Position numbers and translations under genes: made by a program. 42,605 nucleotides of DNA from Vibrio genomosp. F10 str. ZF-129. GTDB lineage: Bacteria > Pseudomonadota > Gammaproteobacteria > Enterobacterales > Vibrionaceae. The stretch's first letter is position 1. Each line of letters begins with the position of its first letter. Positions 16,456 through 25,456 of this stretch are shown piece after piece. The stretch lies in assembly GCF_000287055.2 (NCBI RefSeq), contig NZ_AJYQ02000137.1, forward strand, positions 17,875 to 60,479, given 5' to 3'. The notes below the pieces were generated by a model. The model was not told the origin of the DNA. It ran no database searches and worked only from the letters and a program-made list of their open reading frames with translations.

Positions 16456-17397
16456 TTAATCATCTTTCGTAAAGTGGGCTTCACTGAACTTATCAAGGTC
16501 GTAAGGGGTTTGTTGATAAACGCAGTAATTGAGCCAGTTAGAGAACAGCAAGTGTCCGTGACTACGCCAACTGGCACACGGTTTGTTATCCGCGTTGTTA
16601 TTTGGGTAGTAATTAATCGGCATTGCTGGCTCCATGCCTTCGCCTAAATCACGAATGTATTCATGATGCAATGTGAGCGCGTCGTACTCAGGGTGGCCTG
16701 TTACAAAAACGTTTCGTTTGTCTTTCGTTGCTGCTAGGTAAACGCCAGCGACATCTGAACTGGCTAAAATATCCAGCTCAGTATGCGCTTCTAGGAATTC
16801 AGTAGAAAAATCTGCATAGCGAGAATGGGGGGCCAAAAACGTATCGTCAAAACCTCGTAAAACGGGGTGGAACGGTTGGTGAATTTTATGATGGTACACG
16901 CCAGAGAGCTTTTCTTTTCGAGTGCGTTTTGGCAGGTCGTAAAGGAGTTTCAACCCCGCCTGAGCCGCCCAGCATACGTACAATGTCGATGTCACATGAC
17001 TTTTGGCCCAGTTCATGATGCTTTGTAGATGATCCCAGTAAATCACATCTTCAAACTGCACAAGACCAAGAGGGGCGCCGGTAATAATCAAGCCATCGAA
17101 GTTGCGGTTTTTCACCATTTCAAATTGACGATAAAAATTATCAAGATGCTCTGTAGGGGTATTCTTACTTGGGCGATCATCAATGCGCAGCAATTCAACA
17201 TCCACCTGTAGTGGGCTGTTAGAAAGCAATCGTAAGAATTGAGTTTCCGTCTCAATTTTTTTTGGCATAAGATTTAAGATCAACACCTTGAGCGGACGAA
17301 TCTCCTGAGTTGAGGCGCGAGACTCGGGCATGATAAATATGTTTTCTTCGCGCAACACATCGGATGCAGGCAGTTGATCGGGGATCTTAATTGGCAC
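16456..17397 (-). CDS. metA: homoserine O-succinyltransferase
   Basis: A 313-residue enzyme that transfers an acyl group (succinyl in most gammaproteobacteria) to homoserine, the first committed step of methionine synthesis. The catalytic triad is visible: Cys142 in YVCWAAQAG, His235 and Glu237 in TGHPEYD. The length matches E. coli MetA (309). MetA is unstable at high temperature in E. coli; nothing here bears on that. It is monocistronic, with a MetJ-type operator upstream at 17424-17441 and a terminator at 16385-16415. Succinyl versus acetyl specificity was not resolved. Confidence 0.96.
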   Translation of the reverse strand: MPIKIPDQLPASDVLREENIFIMPESRASTQEIRPLKVLILNLMPKKIETETQFLRLLSNSPLQVDVELLRIDDRPSKNTPTEHLDNFYRQFEMVKNRNFDGLIITGAPLGLVQFEDVIYWDHLQSIMNWAKSHVTSTLYVCWAAQAGLKLLYDLPKRTRKEKLSGVYHHKIHQPFHPVLRGFDDTFLAPHSRYADFSTEFLEAHTELDILASSDVAGVYLAATKDKRNVFVTGHPEYDALTLHHEYIRDLGEGMEPAMPINYYPNNNADNKPCASWRSHGHLLFSNWLNYCVYQQTPYDLDKFSEAHFTKDD

Positions 17398-17423
17398 AGC
17401 TCTTCTCCCTAAGCTATTTATTT

Positions 17424-17441
17424 TGGACGTCTATACATCCA
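17424..17441 (-). promoter_or_regulatory. Met boxes (MetJ operator) upstream of metA
   Basis: On the minus strand, 27 bases before the metA ATG, two adjacent 8-mers read GGATGTAT and AGACGTCC. These fit the tandem AGACGTCT consensus bound by MetJ with S-adenosylmethionine as corepressor. Confidence 0.7.
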
Positions 17442-17564
17442 AACTTAACGTAATCAGTATAAGATGTCGATAGGAAAATGAATCTAAATCGCGTTACTAT
17501 GCAACTTCTATAATGACTTCTATAAGTAATCCTATAGTAATGAACAAAGTATGAGCAAACCGTT

Positions 17565-17960
17565 ATGACACAAACGTTCACCTTGATTCGTGGCCTGCCT
17601 GGGTCAGGAAAATCGACACTTGCACAGACGATGAATGCGGCTCATTTTGAAGCCGATATGTATTTTATTACTGCTCAAGGGGAATACCATTACGATGCTG
17701 GCTTAATCCAGTGTGCCCATGAGTGGTGTTATAAGCAGACGGAACAGGCACTCTTTAACGGTGAGAGTGTTGTTGTGTCCAATACCTTTGTGCGTCGTTG
17801 GGAGATCCTGCCGTATTACCATCTTGCGCGTCAGTTTGGCTTAACACTGGACGTCATAGAGTGCACGGGCAGTTATGCCAATATTCATGACGTTGACAAA
17901 AAAACAATCACTAAAATGAAGAAACGGTGGCAGCAATGGCAAAACGATCGCCAGTCATAG
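17565..17960 (+). CDS. P-loop kinase/AAA-type ATP-binding protein
   Basis: A 131-residue single-domain P-loop protein with Walker A RGLPGSGKST (9-18) directly after the first strand, and the acidic EADMYF resembling the Walker B/lid region of polynucleotide kinase-like small kinases (the N4BP2/zeta-toxin neighbourhood). SVVVSNTFVRRWEI supplies the next strand and basic residues that could bind a phosphoryl substrate. The substrate is unknown. It overlaps the DUF3859 gene by 25 bases in a different frame, so the pair is probably co-translated. No strong Shine-Dalgarno precedes the ATG. Confidence 0.75.
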   Translation: MTQTFTLIRGLPGSGKSTLAQTMNAAHFEADMYFITAQGEYHYDAGLIQCAHEWCYKQTEQALFNGESVVVSNTFVRRWEILPYYHLARQFGLTLDVIECTGSYANIHDVDKKTITKMKKRWQQWQNDRQS

Positions 17961-18358
17961 ATATATCGTCATACGGTATATACACAACATGGGATTCACG
18001 AGCGAAAGACTTACCCAAAATTCAAGAGTTTACGACTAATGTTCCGGCAGAGGTCGATGTAGAGTTTGGTCTTATCATCAACATTAAAAAAGCCAAAGGC
18101 GAGAAGTTTACTTTTTGCATTGACCATCCTGGTATATTGAGTAAAAAAGGTGAGCCCTTAGAACCATTCACCGGTGAAGAGTATATAAACAGTAACGACT
18201 TTGATTTCTACTTAGGTGACACAGTGTGGGAGCCGGTAGAAGATAAGTTGGGTAAATGGACAATGACCATTGAGTTACAGGGTCGCGTTGTCGCTGAAAA
18301 AACCTTCCATTTAATTGGAAAGAATGAGCAGCAATTTTGGAAGCACCGAGGCTTTTAA
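17936..18358 (+). CDS. DUF3859 family protein
   Basis: A 140-residue soluble protein. I take the internal ATG (MAKRSPVIDISSYGIYTTWD), which matches the usual DUF3859 opening, over the start nine bases upstream. Beta-rich sequence follows (DVEFGLIINIKKAKGEKFTFCIDHPG; KWTMTIELQGRVVAEKTFHL), suggesting an immunoglobulin-like sandwich. Function unknown. The start lies inside the upstream kinase gene. The converging tctA gene is separated by a bidirectional terminator. Confidence 0.8.
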   Translation: MAKRSPVIDISSYGIYTTWDSRAKDLPKIQEFTTNVPAEVDVEFGLIINIKKAKGEKFTFCIDHPGILSKKGEPLEPFTGEEYINSNDFDFYLGDTVWEPVEDKLGKWTMTIELQGRVVAEKTFHLIGKNEQQFWKHRGF

Positions 18359-18411
18359 CCGTTACGTTGACGTCTCCGGTGTTTTTCAAGGTAACTGTTT
18401 ATCAAAAAGAC

Positions 18412-18444
18412 AAAAAACAGGAGCCGTAAAGGCGCCTGTTTTTA
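18412..18444. terminator. bidirectional terminator between DUF3859 and tctA
   Basis: Stem ACAGGAGCC / GGCGCCTGT (one A-C mismatch) with a five-base loop, flanked by six A and five T. It serves the two converging genes. Confidence 0.85.
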
Positions 18445-18468
18445 TTGATGTAAACAATGCGTTATGAA

Positions 18469-19995
18469 TTACTGAACAGCCGCGTCGGGTTTGGTTCTTA
18501 ACTTATTAATGAATCCAATCACTATTGGGCTAATCAATACCAAGGCCGCGATGACAGTAAAGGTCAGCGTAATCGGACGTTCCCATAAGAAGCTCAGTTC
18601 TCCATCACTGATCATCAATGCTCGGCGTAAGTTCTCTTCCATTAATCCACCAAGGATGAACCCAAGCAAGAGTGGGGCTAGTGGGAAGTTAGCAAGCCGC
18701 AAAGCTATCGCAGCCATGGCCACAATCAACATGATGAACACATCCATGGTGTTAAATGAAACGAGATACACCCCCGTAATTGAGAAGAACAAAATCATCG
18801 GAAGAAGTACTGTCCTTGGCACGGCCAATAACTTTGAAATGTAAGGGATTAATGGGAGGTTAAGAATAACCAGTACGATGTTACCAAAGTACATAGAAAT
18901 GATGACCGACCAAAATACATCTGGGTGCTCTACAAACAAACGTGGACCAGGTTGAATACCGTAAGCTATCAAAGCACCAAGCATGATGGCTGTTGTACCC
19001 GAACCGGGGATTCCCAATGTCAAAAGAGGAACAAAGGATCCGCTTGATGCTGCGTTGTTTGCTGATTCTGGGGCAACCAAACCACGAATGCTGCCCTTAC
19101 CAAACTCTTTTTTCTTGTCTTTTGGCGCCAGGCTTCGTTCCATTCCGTAGCTAAGAAACGCGGCAATAGTTGCGCCAGCGCCAGGAAGAACGCCAGTAAA
19201 GAAACCAAGAATAGACGATCGAATCGAGACCGGAGCCACTTCTTTGAATTCTTCCTTTGTGACCTTCATGCTACCAATATTGGCCATAATTTGATTTTCT
19301 TCGCCACTGGTGTCTTTCTCTGGCTTCAATATTCCCATCAGCGTTTCGCCAAGCGCAAATGTCGCCATAGCAAGCAGTAAGAAGCTAAAGCCATCCATAA
19401 GGTCAGTTAGGCCAAAAGTAAAACGTTCAACACCGACACCTTTGTCTATTCCCACGGTAGACAGCATTAAGCCTAGAATCGTCATCATCCATGCTTTCAC
19501 GACTTGCCCTGGGCCGGCAAAGGCCGCAACGGCTGATAGGCCTAAGATCATGAGCGCAAAGTAGTCAGAAGATTGGAAGCTCAACGAAACGCTAGCAAGT
19601 GCGGGCGCTGCGATAAGTAGCATAATTGCAGATAAGGTACCGCCAGTGAACGATGAGTAGGCCGCCAGCGCAAGGGCTTTACCCGCTTGGCCTTTTTGTG
19701 CCATTGGGTAACCATCAAATGCTGTCACCACCGTCGAAGAACAGCCTGGTGCGTTAATCAAAATTGACGAGGTCGAACCGCCAAATACCGCGCCGTAATA
19801 AACACCCGCCATCAAGATAAGGCCAGAAGAAGGGTCTAATCCATAAGTGATTGGGATCATCAAAGCAATCGCTGAAATTGGCCCTAGGCCAGGCAGCATG
19901 CCGATAAAAGTCCCCACAAAACAACCAACAACTACCATCATGATGTTCATTGGCATCACTGCGGTAGAGAGTCCTTGTAAAATTCCGTCTAACAT
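18469..19995 (-). CDS. tctA: tripartite tricarboxylate transporter, large permease TctA
   Basis: A 508-residue inner-membrane protein with about twelve helices. TctA signatures are clear: GLGPISAIALMIPITYGLDP near the N-terminus, YYGAVFGGSTSSILINAPG in the next helices, and the repeat-like NNAASSGSFVPLLTLGIPGS in the second half. With TctB and TctC it forms a sodium- or proton-driven, binding-protein-dependent carrier for citrate or other carboxylates. It is last of the tctC-tctB-tctA operon, 14 bases after tctB. The substrate cannot be deduced from sequence. Confidence 0.93.
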   Translation of the reverse strand: MLDGILQGLSTAVMPMNIMMVVVGCFVGTFIGMLPGLGPISAIALMIPITYGLDPSSGLILMAGVYYGAVFGGSTSSILINAPGCSSTVVTAFDGYPMAQKGQAGKALALAAYSSFTGGTLSAIMLLIAAPALASVSLSFQSSDYFALMILGLSAVAAFAGPGQVVKAWMMTILGLMLSTVGIDKGVGVERFTFGLTDLMDGFSFLLLAMATFALGETLMGILKPEKDTSGEENQIMANIGSMKVTKEEFKEVAPVSIRSSILGFFTGVLPGAGATIAAFLSYGMERSLAPKDKKKEFGKGSIRGLVAPESANNAASSGSFVPLLTLGIPGSGTTAIMLGALIAYGIQPGPRLFVEHPDVFWSVIISMYFGNIVLVILNLPLIPYISKLLAVPRTVLLPMILFFSITGVYLVSFNTMDVFIMLIVAMAAIALRLANFPLAPLLLGFILGGLMEENLRRALMISDGELSFLWERPITLTFTVIAALVLISPIVIGFINKLRTKPDAAVQ

Positions 19996-20009
19996 ATTGT
20001 GAGTCCTAA

Positions 20010-20507
20010 TTACCAGAGAGTGAAGATCAGACCAGGCTCAAGATAAATATCTAAACCTTGTGTCAGGAGCAAATAAAAAATGATAACAAAAGGGAATGAC
20101 GCGCCCAGCAGTACGGATCTTCTGCGTTCTCCGAGTAAGTAGAAGCCAGCAAGAAGAAACAGACTGGTTGCTATCACGAAACCTAAGTAGGTTAATCCAA
20201 GTCCGTACAATGCCATCAAGCACAAAAATGCGATAAGCAACTTCCAGTCAAAGTCAGTAACGGCACCACTGTCTACATCTTTTTTGCCAGTCACTAATAA
20301 AAGAAGGGAAAGGCCGATACCAGCAAAGGTGAGTAGGGTAGGCAAGGTTCTTGCCGTAAACGGTTCATATTCATCGCCAGGGAACAAAGGAATAAGAGTG
20401 CTTTGGTAGCCATAACATAAACAGACTAAAAGGAAGATAAACGCCCCGACTCTATCGCGACACAGTAAGTTTTCTTTAGTGAAAAAATTGGTTGGCGAAT
20501 CCGACAT
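20010..20507 (-). CDS. tctB: tripartite tricarboxylate transporter, small permease TctB
   Basis: A 166-residue protein with four transmembrane helices, as expected of TctB (the small, poorly conserved membrane subunit). I start it at ATG 20507 (MSDSPTNFFTKENLL) because TTGGAG stands 8 bases before; the TTG at 20519 would add four residues. The helices are near AFIFLLVCLCYGYQSTL, LLTFAGIGLSLLLLVTG, LIAFLCLMALYGLGLTYLGF and FVIIFYLLLTQG. It lies between tctC and tctA, as usual. Confidence 0.88.
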   Translation of the reverse strand: MSDSPTNFFTKENLLCRDRVGAFIFLLVCLCYGYQSTLIPLFPGDEYEPFTARTLPTLLTFAGIGLSLLLLVTGKKDVDSGAVTDFDWKLLIAFLCLMALYGLGLTYLGFVIATSLFLLAGFYLLGERRRSVLLGASFPFVIIFYLLLTQGLDIYLEPGLIFTLW

Positions 20508-20713
20508 ATCCAACTCCAATTGCTGAGGAAATAAAAGGCCGTATACGAGCGAGTTAATGAGCCGCTATCTTCTATTGTGAAGAGCTAAGCGCTAACCAAA
20601 AAGTAAGCTAAATTACTGCTAGTCAATTGGGCTTACCTGCTTAAGTACATAAAATATGCAATAAACAAAGGAGTTTTGAGGGTAAACTCGTATACGGCAA
20701 AACGGTTTATATC

Positions 20714-20750
20714 TAGGGCTTCAACGGCATATAACTGCCCAGAAGCCCTA
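20714..20750 (-). promoter_or_regulatory. intercistronic stem-loop between tctC and tctB
   Basis: Perfect 9-bp arms TAGGGCTTC (20714-20722) and GAAGCCCTA (20742-20750) with an inner GGC/GCC pair. No T run follows on the minus strand, so it looks more like an mRNA-stabilising or partial-attenuation element than a full terminator. Such elements commonly raise the level of a binding protein over its permeases. Confidence 0.55.
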
Positions 20751-20772
20751 TATTGATGTGTTACTAATGGTG

Positions 20773-21744
20773 TTACTTAAGGAAACCAAGCTCACGCATT
20801 AGATCGCCCATTTGCTTTTCTTGATCTTCAAGGAATGAATAGAAGTCTTTGTCTGCTTTGTAGTTGTCGATCCAACCGTTACGGTCACGAACCACTTCCC
20901 ACTGCTCTGTTTTGTACATCTTCGTCAGTGCTTGGTTCCATGAGTCCACTTTTTCTTGGCTAACGCCTGGTGCTGCAAAGAAACCGCGCCAGTTAGCAAA
21001 GACGGTCTCATTGCCATACTCAACCAGTGTTGGAATGTTTGGAGCCGCTTCAAGACGCTCAGGTGCCGTGATGGCAATAACTTTTACTTGACCTGATTTA
21101 GACATTTCTAACACTTCGCCTAAACCCGTTGATAGAAGTTGTGTTTCGCCTGATAGCAATGCTGCCATTGCTTTACCACCCGCATCGTAGGCAATATAGC
21201 GAACTTTCTTCGCATCAAACCCTTCACCTTTAAACGCTGCCGCAACAACAAGGTGGTCCATACTGCCACGCGCCGATCCGCCAGCAATTTTTACTTTACG
21301 AGGGTTCGATTCGAACTCTTTAACCACGTCTTCCCATGTATTGTAAGGAGAATCAGCAGAGGCAACGATTGCACCGTAGTCCGCGATAGTTGCTGCAACA
21401 GGCGTTAAATCACGGAAAGATTGAGGGAAAATACCGGTTAGTGAGCGAACAACAATCGGTGTTGAGTTTACCATTAGGGTGTCTTCTTGACGCTCAGCCG
21501 TTTCTATAAGGTGTGCAATGGCTTTACCGCCGCCGCCACCAGAAAGGTTTTGGAATGACACATTTTCAACAATATCAGATTTAACCAGAACATCCCCTGT
21601 ACCACGAGCGGTCATATCCCAACCACCACCAGCGCCACCTGGAATAATAAAGTGGATTTTCTCTAGATCCGCTGCAAAAGCGCTGAAAGAAAATGATGCT
21701 GCGATAATAGACGCTGCAAGTGTTGGTTTTAATACCTTAAACAT
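20773..21744 (-). CDS. tctC: tripartite tricarboxylate transporter substrate-binding protein TctC (Bug family)
   Basis: A 323-residue periplasmic protein with a Sec signal peptide (KPTLAASIIAASFSFSAFAA, cleavage near residue 24). Bug/TctC hallmarks are FIIPGGAGGGWDMTARG near the mature N-terminus, the SGGGGGKAIAHL loop, and the second binding loop AGGSARGSMDHLVVAA. It captures the carboxylate and delivers it to TctAB. First in the operon; the 253-base gap to tctB holds a stem-loop. A long sensor gene is divergent from it, sharing the 298-base control region. Confidence 0.93.
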   Translation of the reverse strand: MFKVLKPTLAASIIAASFSFSAFAADLEKIHFIIPGGAGGGWDMTARGTGDVLVKSDIVENVSFQNLSGGGGGKAIAHLIETAERQEDTLMVNSTPIVVRSLTGIFPQSFRDLTPVAATIADYGAIVASADSPYNTWEDVVKEFESNPRKVKIAGGSARGSMDHLVVAAAFKGEGFDAKKVRYIAYDAGGKAMAALLSGETQLLSTGLGEVLEMSKSGQVKVIAITAPERLEAAPNIPTLVEYGNETVFANWRGFFAAPGVSQEKVDSWNQALTKMYKTEQWEVVRDRNGWIDNYKADKDFYSFLEDQEKQMGDLMRELGFLK

Positions 21745-21914
21745 GTTTCACGTTCCTTATGTAGGTGCACGATCTGAATAGACGAGTGCTTATCATTATG
21801 TTTGTCTGCATAGACAAGCGAACCGACTATGCAGAGTCATTTGAGGTTACGTGGATGTTAATTTTTTGTCTTTAATGTGTGGATAAAAAGAATATTGGTC
21901 ATTTAGGAGATTTA

Positions 21915-21938
21915 GTTCATAAAGTTCACGGTATGAAC
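21915..21938. promoter_or_regulatory. GTTCA-type inverted repeat in the tctC/HD-GYP control region
   Basis: GTTCAT (21915) is followed by GTTCACGGTATGAAC (21924-21938), a 5-bp inverted repeat with a 5-base spacer, so three half-sites in 24 bases. The location between divergent genes makes it a candidate operator; the binder is unknown. Confidence 0.35.
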
Positions 21939-22042
21939 ATCAAGGTGCCAGTTAGCTTGCTATGCTGACAATTGAATAAAAAATTGAGTTAAATAGAGCG
22001 TAAAAACGCCAATGTCATTCGGTCACACTATGGAGGGTGGGA

Positions 22043-25000
22043 ATGAAAGATTCAAAAAGGAAGACTAGAAAGTACTCGATCCGTTTTACTGTCGGGAGTT
22101 TATTCATCCTCGCTACAATGCTCACTTCTCTTTTTACCATTTCTATCCAATATCACTTTTCAAGAGAGATGTCAGAAGATTTGGTGCTGTCTAAACTGTC
22201 GTTTACCTCAACTAAAGTCAGTGAGCATATAGAGGATATAGAGGCCAATGCTTCGAATGTTGCAAGGTTATTGAAGCATATTTCTGTGGTAACCGAGTAT
22301 CAATTTAGTCAACGTGAAGTGAAGACTATTTTTACTCAGACACTGTTAGATAACCCCATGTTTTATAGTATTTATTGGGGCAATAACAATGAAGATTTTT
22401 ACCAAATAATTAACCTTGATTCATCGCCGATTGTCCGAGAGAAACTTAACGCTGCGGTTAATGATCGATGGGTCGTGATACAGGTTAATGGGCCTAAAGA
22501 GAACAGGGTAAGAGAGACACACTATTATACCGAAAATTATACGCTGACCAAAAAAACGACGGAAGAGAGTAACTTCTACCCAACTCAGCGGCCTTGGTAT
22601 GCTCAAGCAACAAAAGAACACGTGCTCAAAACGGACCCCTATTTATTTCAACATCTTAAAATAACTGGGCAAACGTACGCAGTGAGAACCAATCATGAAG
22701 TGATAGGGATAGATATTGTCCTGTCTTCAGTCAGCTCTCTGATCTCGCCAAAAGCTTTGGGGTTAGGTGGGGAGTTAGGCGTTGAGTCTTTCATTTTTAA
22801 TAACAGAGGCGAAATTATTGCGTCTAGCCATAGCCAACAAAAAGAGATCCAACGAACAATTATTCCTCCATCTAACGTGCTGACCTTTAATGCAGAGCAA
22901 AAACGGTTTTTAGAAGACTCAAGATCATTACTGGTTTCTAACCAAAATGATTGGGGCCCTTTAGACTATTCATTGGCAGGCGAACCAAGAGGTTATTCCG
23001 TCGATCTTCTTTCCATCGTGAGTGAAATGACGGGGTTAAAGTTTGAGTTTGTTAATGGATTCACCTGGCAAGAGCTGTCCGATAAATTCAATCGAGGTGA
23101 ATTAGATCTCTTGCAATCCAGCGTAGGCCCTGAATCGTCTAGTGAGGTAGACACGGTCGATAGTGTCGCTTTGTATTCTATGCCCCTCGGCATCGCAACA
23201 CACTTGAGCGATGCTGACAAAACGCAAGACCAGCTGATGTCCCTTCCTATTGCTTTAGTTAAAGGCCGTTTAACGGAGACGCTGCTAGAAAAAGGAAAAG
23301 AAAGAACGCTCCTATTTGCAAACAGCATTGATGAAGCGATGCAATGGCTCAGTACTGGGAAAGTCACGTCGGTGGTTGATGCATTACCAGTATTAAACAG
23401 TTATAGAGATACCACCTATTCCAGTGACCTTAATATTAGCCCCTTACAGCGCAATAAACCCGTCGAATATTACTTATCAATGAAGACGGATGACCAAAGG
23501 TTAATGGATGCGATAGCTTTAGCGATAGCTAACGTGACTGATAAGCAATGGCAAGCACTGAATAAAAAATGGCTAAACCAAAAGTTGAAGCACGAAGCCT
23601 TGGTACCGTATGCAGAACTGATGGCGTTAACTGAACAGCCGGCTCTTCAAAATCAAATGATAGAGCAAGACATCAACGGATCAGCCCATTATCTCTACCT
23701 AGCACCGATGGGCGATCCTACGAGTGCAACCGAGTACTTTGCCGTTATTGTCCCTCATCAAGTTGTGATTGATAAGGTGATCCCCAAGGTACTAACATCG
23801 ATGGGATTGAGCTTCATGATTTTGTTTCTCTTGTTGCCTGTTGCCTGGGTATTTGGTAACCCGATCGTCAGACCCGTGGATCTACTGACAAAAGAAACGT
23901 ATAAAATTTCTCTGCGTCAGTTTGACGATGTTCATCATGTTCAATCACGTATTAAAGAAGTGTCTGAGCTGTCTGATTCTATGATGGATATGGTGGAAGA
24001 GATTAAGCGCTATCAAAAGTCGCAAGAAGAATTTGTCGAGTCGTTTATTCGTTTAATTGCTCAAGCGATCGATGAAAAATCCCCTTATACTGCTGGGCAT
24101 TGTAACCGAGTGCCTGAAATAGGGATGTTGCTGGCGGATGCTGTGGAAAGTGTGCAAGAGGGTAAGTTTAAAGATTTTAAGTTTGCTAATGATAAAGAGA
24201 GAAAGGAGTTTCAGATCGCAGCTTGGCTTCACGATTGTGGAAAGATAACGACCCCAGAGCACATCGTAGACAAGGGCAGTAAACTGGAAGCCAATTATAA
24301 TCGAATCCATGAAATTAGAACACGCTTTGAAGTGCTATGGCGTGATGCTGAAATTCACTACCTCAAGCAATTACGCGATGGAGAGGACAACAAGCAAACT
24401 ACAAATAGCGAGCAAACCGACAAACAGACAGAACAAGCATTGATGGAAGAATGGCTGGCTCGCCAGGAGCAGTTAAAAAGTGATTTCGAATTTATCTCGA
24501 CATCCAATGTAGGCAGTGAATTCATGGGCGAAGAGCAAGTGAAACGAATCCATCAGATAGGGCAACAAACCTGGCAACGCTATTTTGATGATGCTTTGGG
24601 GCTTTCACCGTTTGAAGAACTCTCCAAAAAACGCAGTGACCAACCATTGCCGGTGACTGAAACGCTGCTGAGCAATAAACCAGAGCATATTATTAAAAGA
24701 ATACGGCCGTTAGAGTTTGATCCTAAATTTGGTATTAATATTGAGGTACCGGAACATCAATACAATCTGGGTGAACTTTATAATCTATCCATTAGAAGTG
24801 GAACGTTAACCAAAGAAGACCGTTTTAAAATCAATGAGCATATGATCAGCGGAATTAAAATGCTCAATAATCTGCCATTCCCGCCAGAGCTAAGTCGTGT
24901 GCCTCGTTACGCTTCAACGCATCATGAAACATTAAAAGGAACGGGTTACCCTCGTAAACTTACTCGTGATGATCTTTCGATTCCAGAGCGAATACTCGTG

Positions 25001-25225
25001 ATTGCTGACATTTTTGAAGCATTAACTGCCGCCGACAGACCTTACAAGAAGGCCAAACCCGTCAGTGTCGCTATTGATATCATGCATAAAATGGCGTTGG
25101 ATGATCATTTAGATATCGACTTGTTTATGCTTTTCTTAGAAAGCGGTGTGTACAAAGAATACGCGACTCGCTTTTTACCTGAAGCCCAGGTCGATGAAGT
25201 CGATATTGAAAAGTTTCGCTCGTAA
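22043..25225 (+). CDS. membrane HD-GYP cyclic-di-GMP phosphodiesterase with Cache-like and PBPb sensor regions
   Basis: A 1060-residue protein from ATG 22043, preceded by GGAGGGTGG (the GTG at 22037 is inside that site). Order: TM helix (about 15-38); a Cache-like periplasmic region to about 280 with QRPWYAQA at 183; an SBP_bac_3-like region (304-520; WGPLDYSLAGEPRGYSVDLL); TM helix (587-607); a HAMP-like linker; then HD-GYP. Catalytic motifs look intact: HD at 730-731 and HHETLKGTGYP at 960-970, but they are some 230 residues apart, with a Gln/Glu-rich insert near 775-800. Likely role: degrades c-di-GMP in response to an external ligand. It is divergent from tctCBA. Confidence 0.85.
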   Translation: MKDSKRKTRKYSIRFTVGSLFILATMLTSLFTISIQYHFSREMSEDLVLSKLSFTSTKVSEHIEDIEANASNVARLLKHISVVTEYQFSQREVKTIFTQTLLDNPMFYSIYWGNNNEDFYQIINLDSSPIVREKLNAAVNDRWVVIQVNGPKENRVRETHYYTENYTLTKKTTEESNFYPTQRPWYAQATKEHVLKTDPYLFQHLKITGQTYAVRTNHEVIGIDIVLSSVSSLISPKALGLGGELGVESFIFNNRGEIIASSHSQQKEIQRTIIPPSNVLTFNAEQKRFLEDSRSLLVSNQNDWGPLDYSLAGEPRGYSVDLLSIVSEMTGLKFEFVNGFTWQELSDKFNRGELDLLQSSVGPESSSEVDTVDSVALYSMPLGIATHLSDADKTQDQLMSLPIALVKGRLTETLLEKGKERTLLFANSIDEAMQWLSTGKVTSVVDALPVLNSYRDTTYSSDLNISPLQRNKPVEYYLSMKTDDQRLMDAIALAIANVTDKQWQALNKKWLNQKLKHEALVPYAELMALTEQPALQNQMIEQDINGSAHYLYLAPMGDPTSATEYFAVIVPHQVVIDKVIPKVLTSMGLSFMILFLLLPVAWVFGNPIVRPVDLLTKETYKISLRQFDDVHHVQSRIKEVSELSDSMMDMVEEIKRYQKSQEEFVESFIRLIAQAIDEKSPYTAGHCNRVPEIGMLLADAVESVQEGKFKDFKFANDKERKEFQIAAWLHDCGKITTPEHIVDKGSKLEANYNRIHEIRTRFEVLWRDAEIHYLKQLRDGEDNKQTTNSEQTDKQTEQALMEEWLARQEQLKSDFEFISTSNVGSEFMGEEQVKRIHQIGQQTWQRYFDDALGLSPFEELSKKRSDQPLPVTETLLSNKPEHIIKRIRPLEFDPKFGINIEVPEHQYNLGELYNLSIRSGTLTKEDRFKINEHMISGIKMLNNLPFPPELSRVPRYASTHHETLKGTGYPRKLTRDDLSIPERILVIADIFEALTAADRPYKKAKPVSVAIDIMHKMALDDHLDIDLFMLFLESGVYKEYATRFLPEAQVDEVDIEKFRS

Positions 25226-25252
25226 AGCTAGCCGTTTTTGAGTGAAAATCAC

Positions 25253-25280
25253 GCAATAGAGAGTCAAACACTCTCTGTTG
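25253..25280. other. hairpin after the HD-GYP gene
   Basis: GCAATAGAGAGT / ACTCTCTGTTGC with a five-base loop (one mismatch), 28 bases after the stop. No T run follows, so it is a weak terminator or a transcript-end stabiliser. Confidence 0.4.
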
Positions 25281-25304
25281 CGCCTCTTCCCCTAAATAGA
25301 GAAT

Positions 25305-25318
25305 ATTGTCGACACAAT
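25305..25318. promoter_or_regulatory. TGTCGACA site 1, candidate GntR operator
   Basis: ATTGTCGACACAAT contains the 8-bp palindrome TGTCGACA (25307-25314). It is the same core as the pair at 25457-25493, and lies 313 bases before the GntR start. Confidence 0.5.
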
Positions 25319-25456
25319 GTCATCGGTCTCACATCTCTTATCATTCTTGTCGTTATCTGTATTTTAATCTTAATTCATTGAAAATCAGGCTTAATGTTCA
25401 ATATTTCGAACCAATATCTCGCATCTTATCTAAAATCAAACACCTATACCTTAGTC

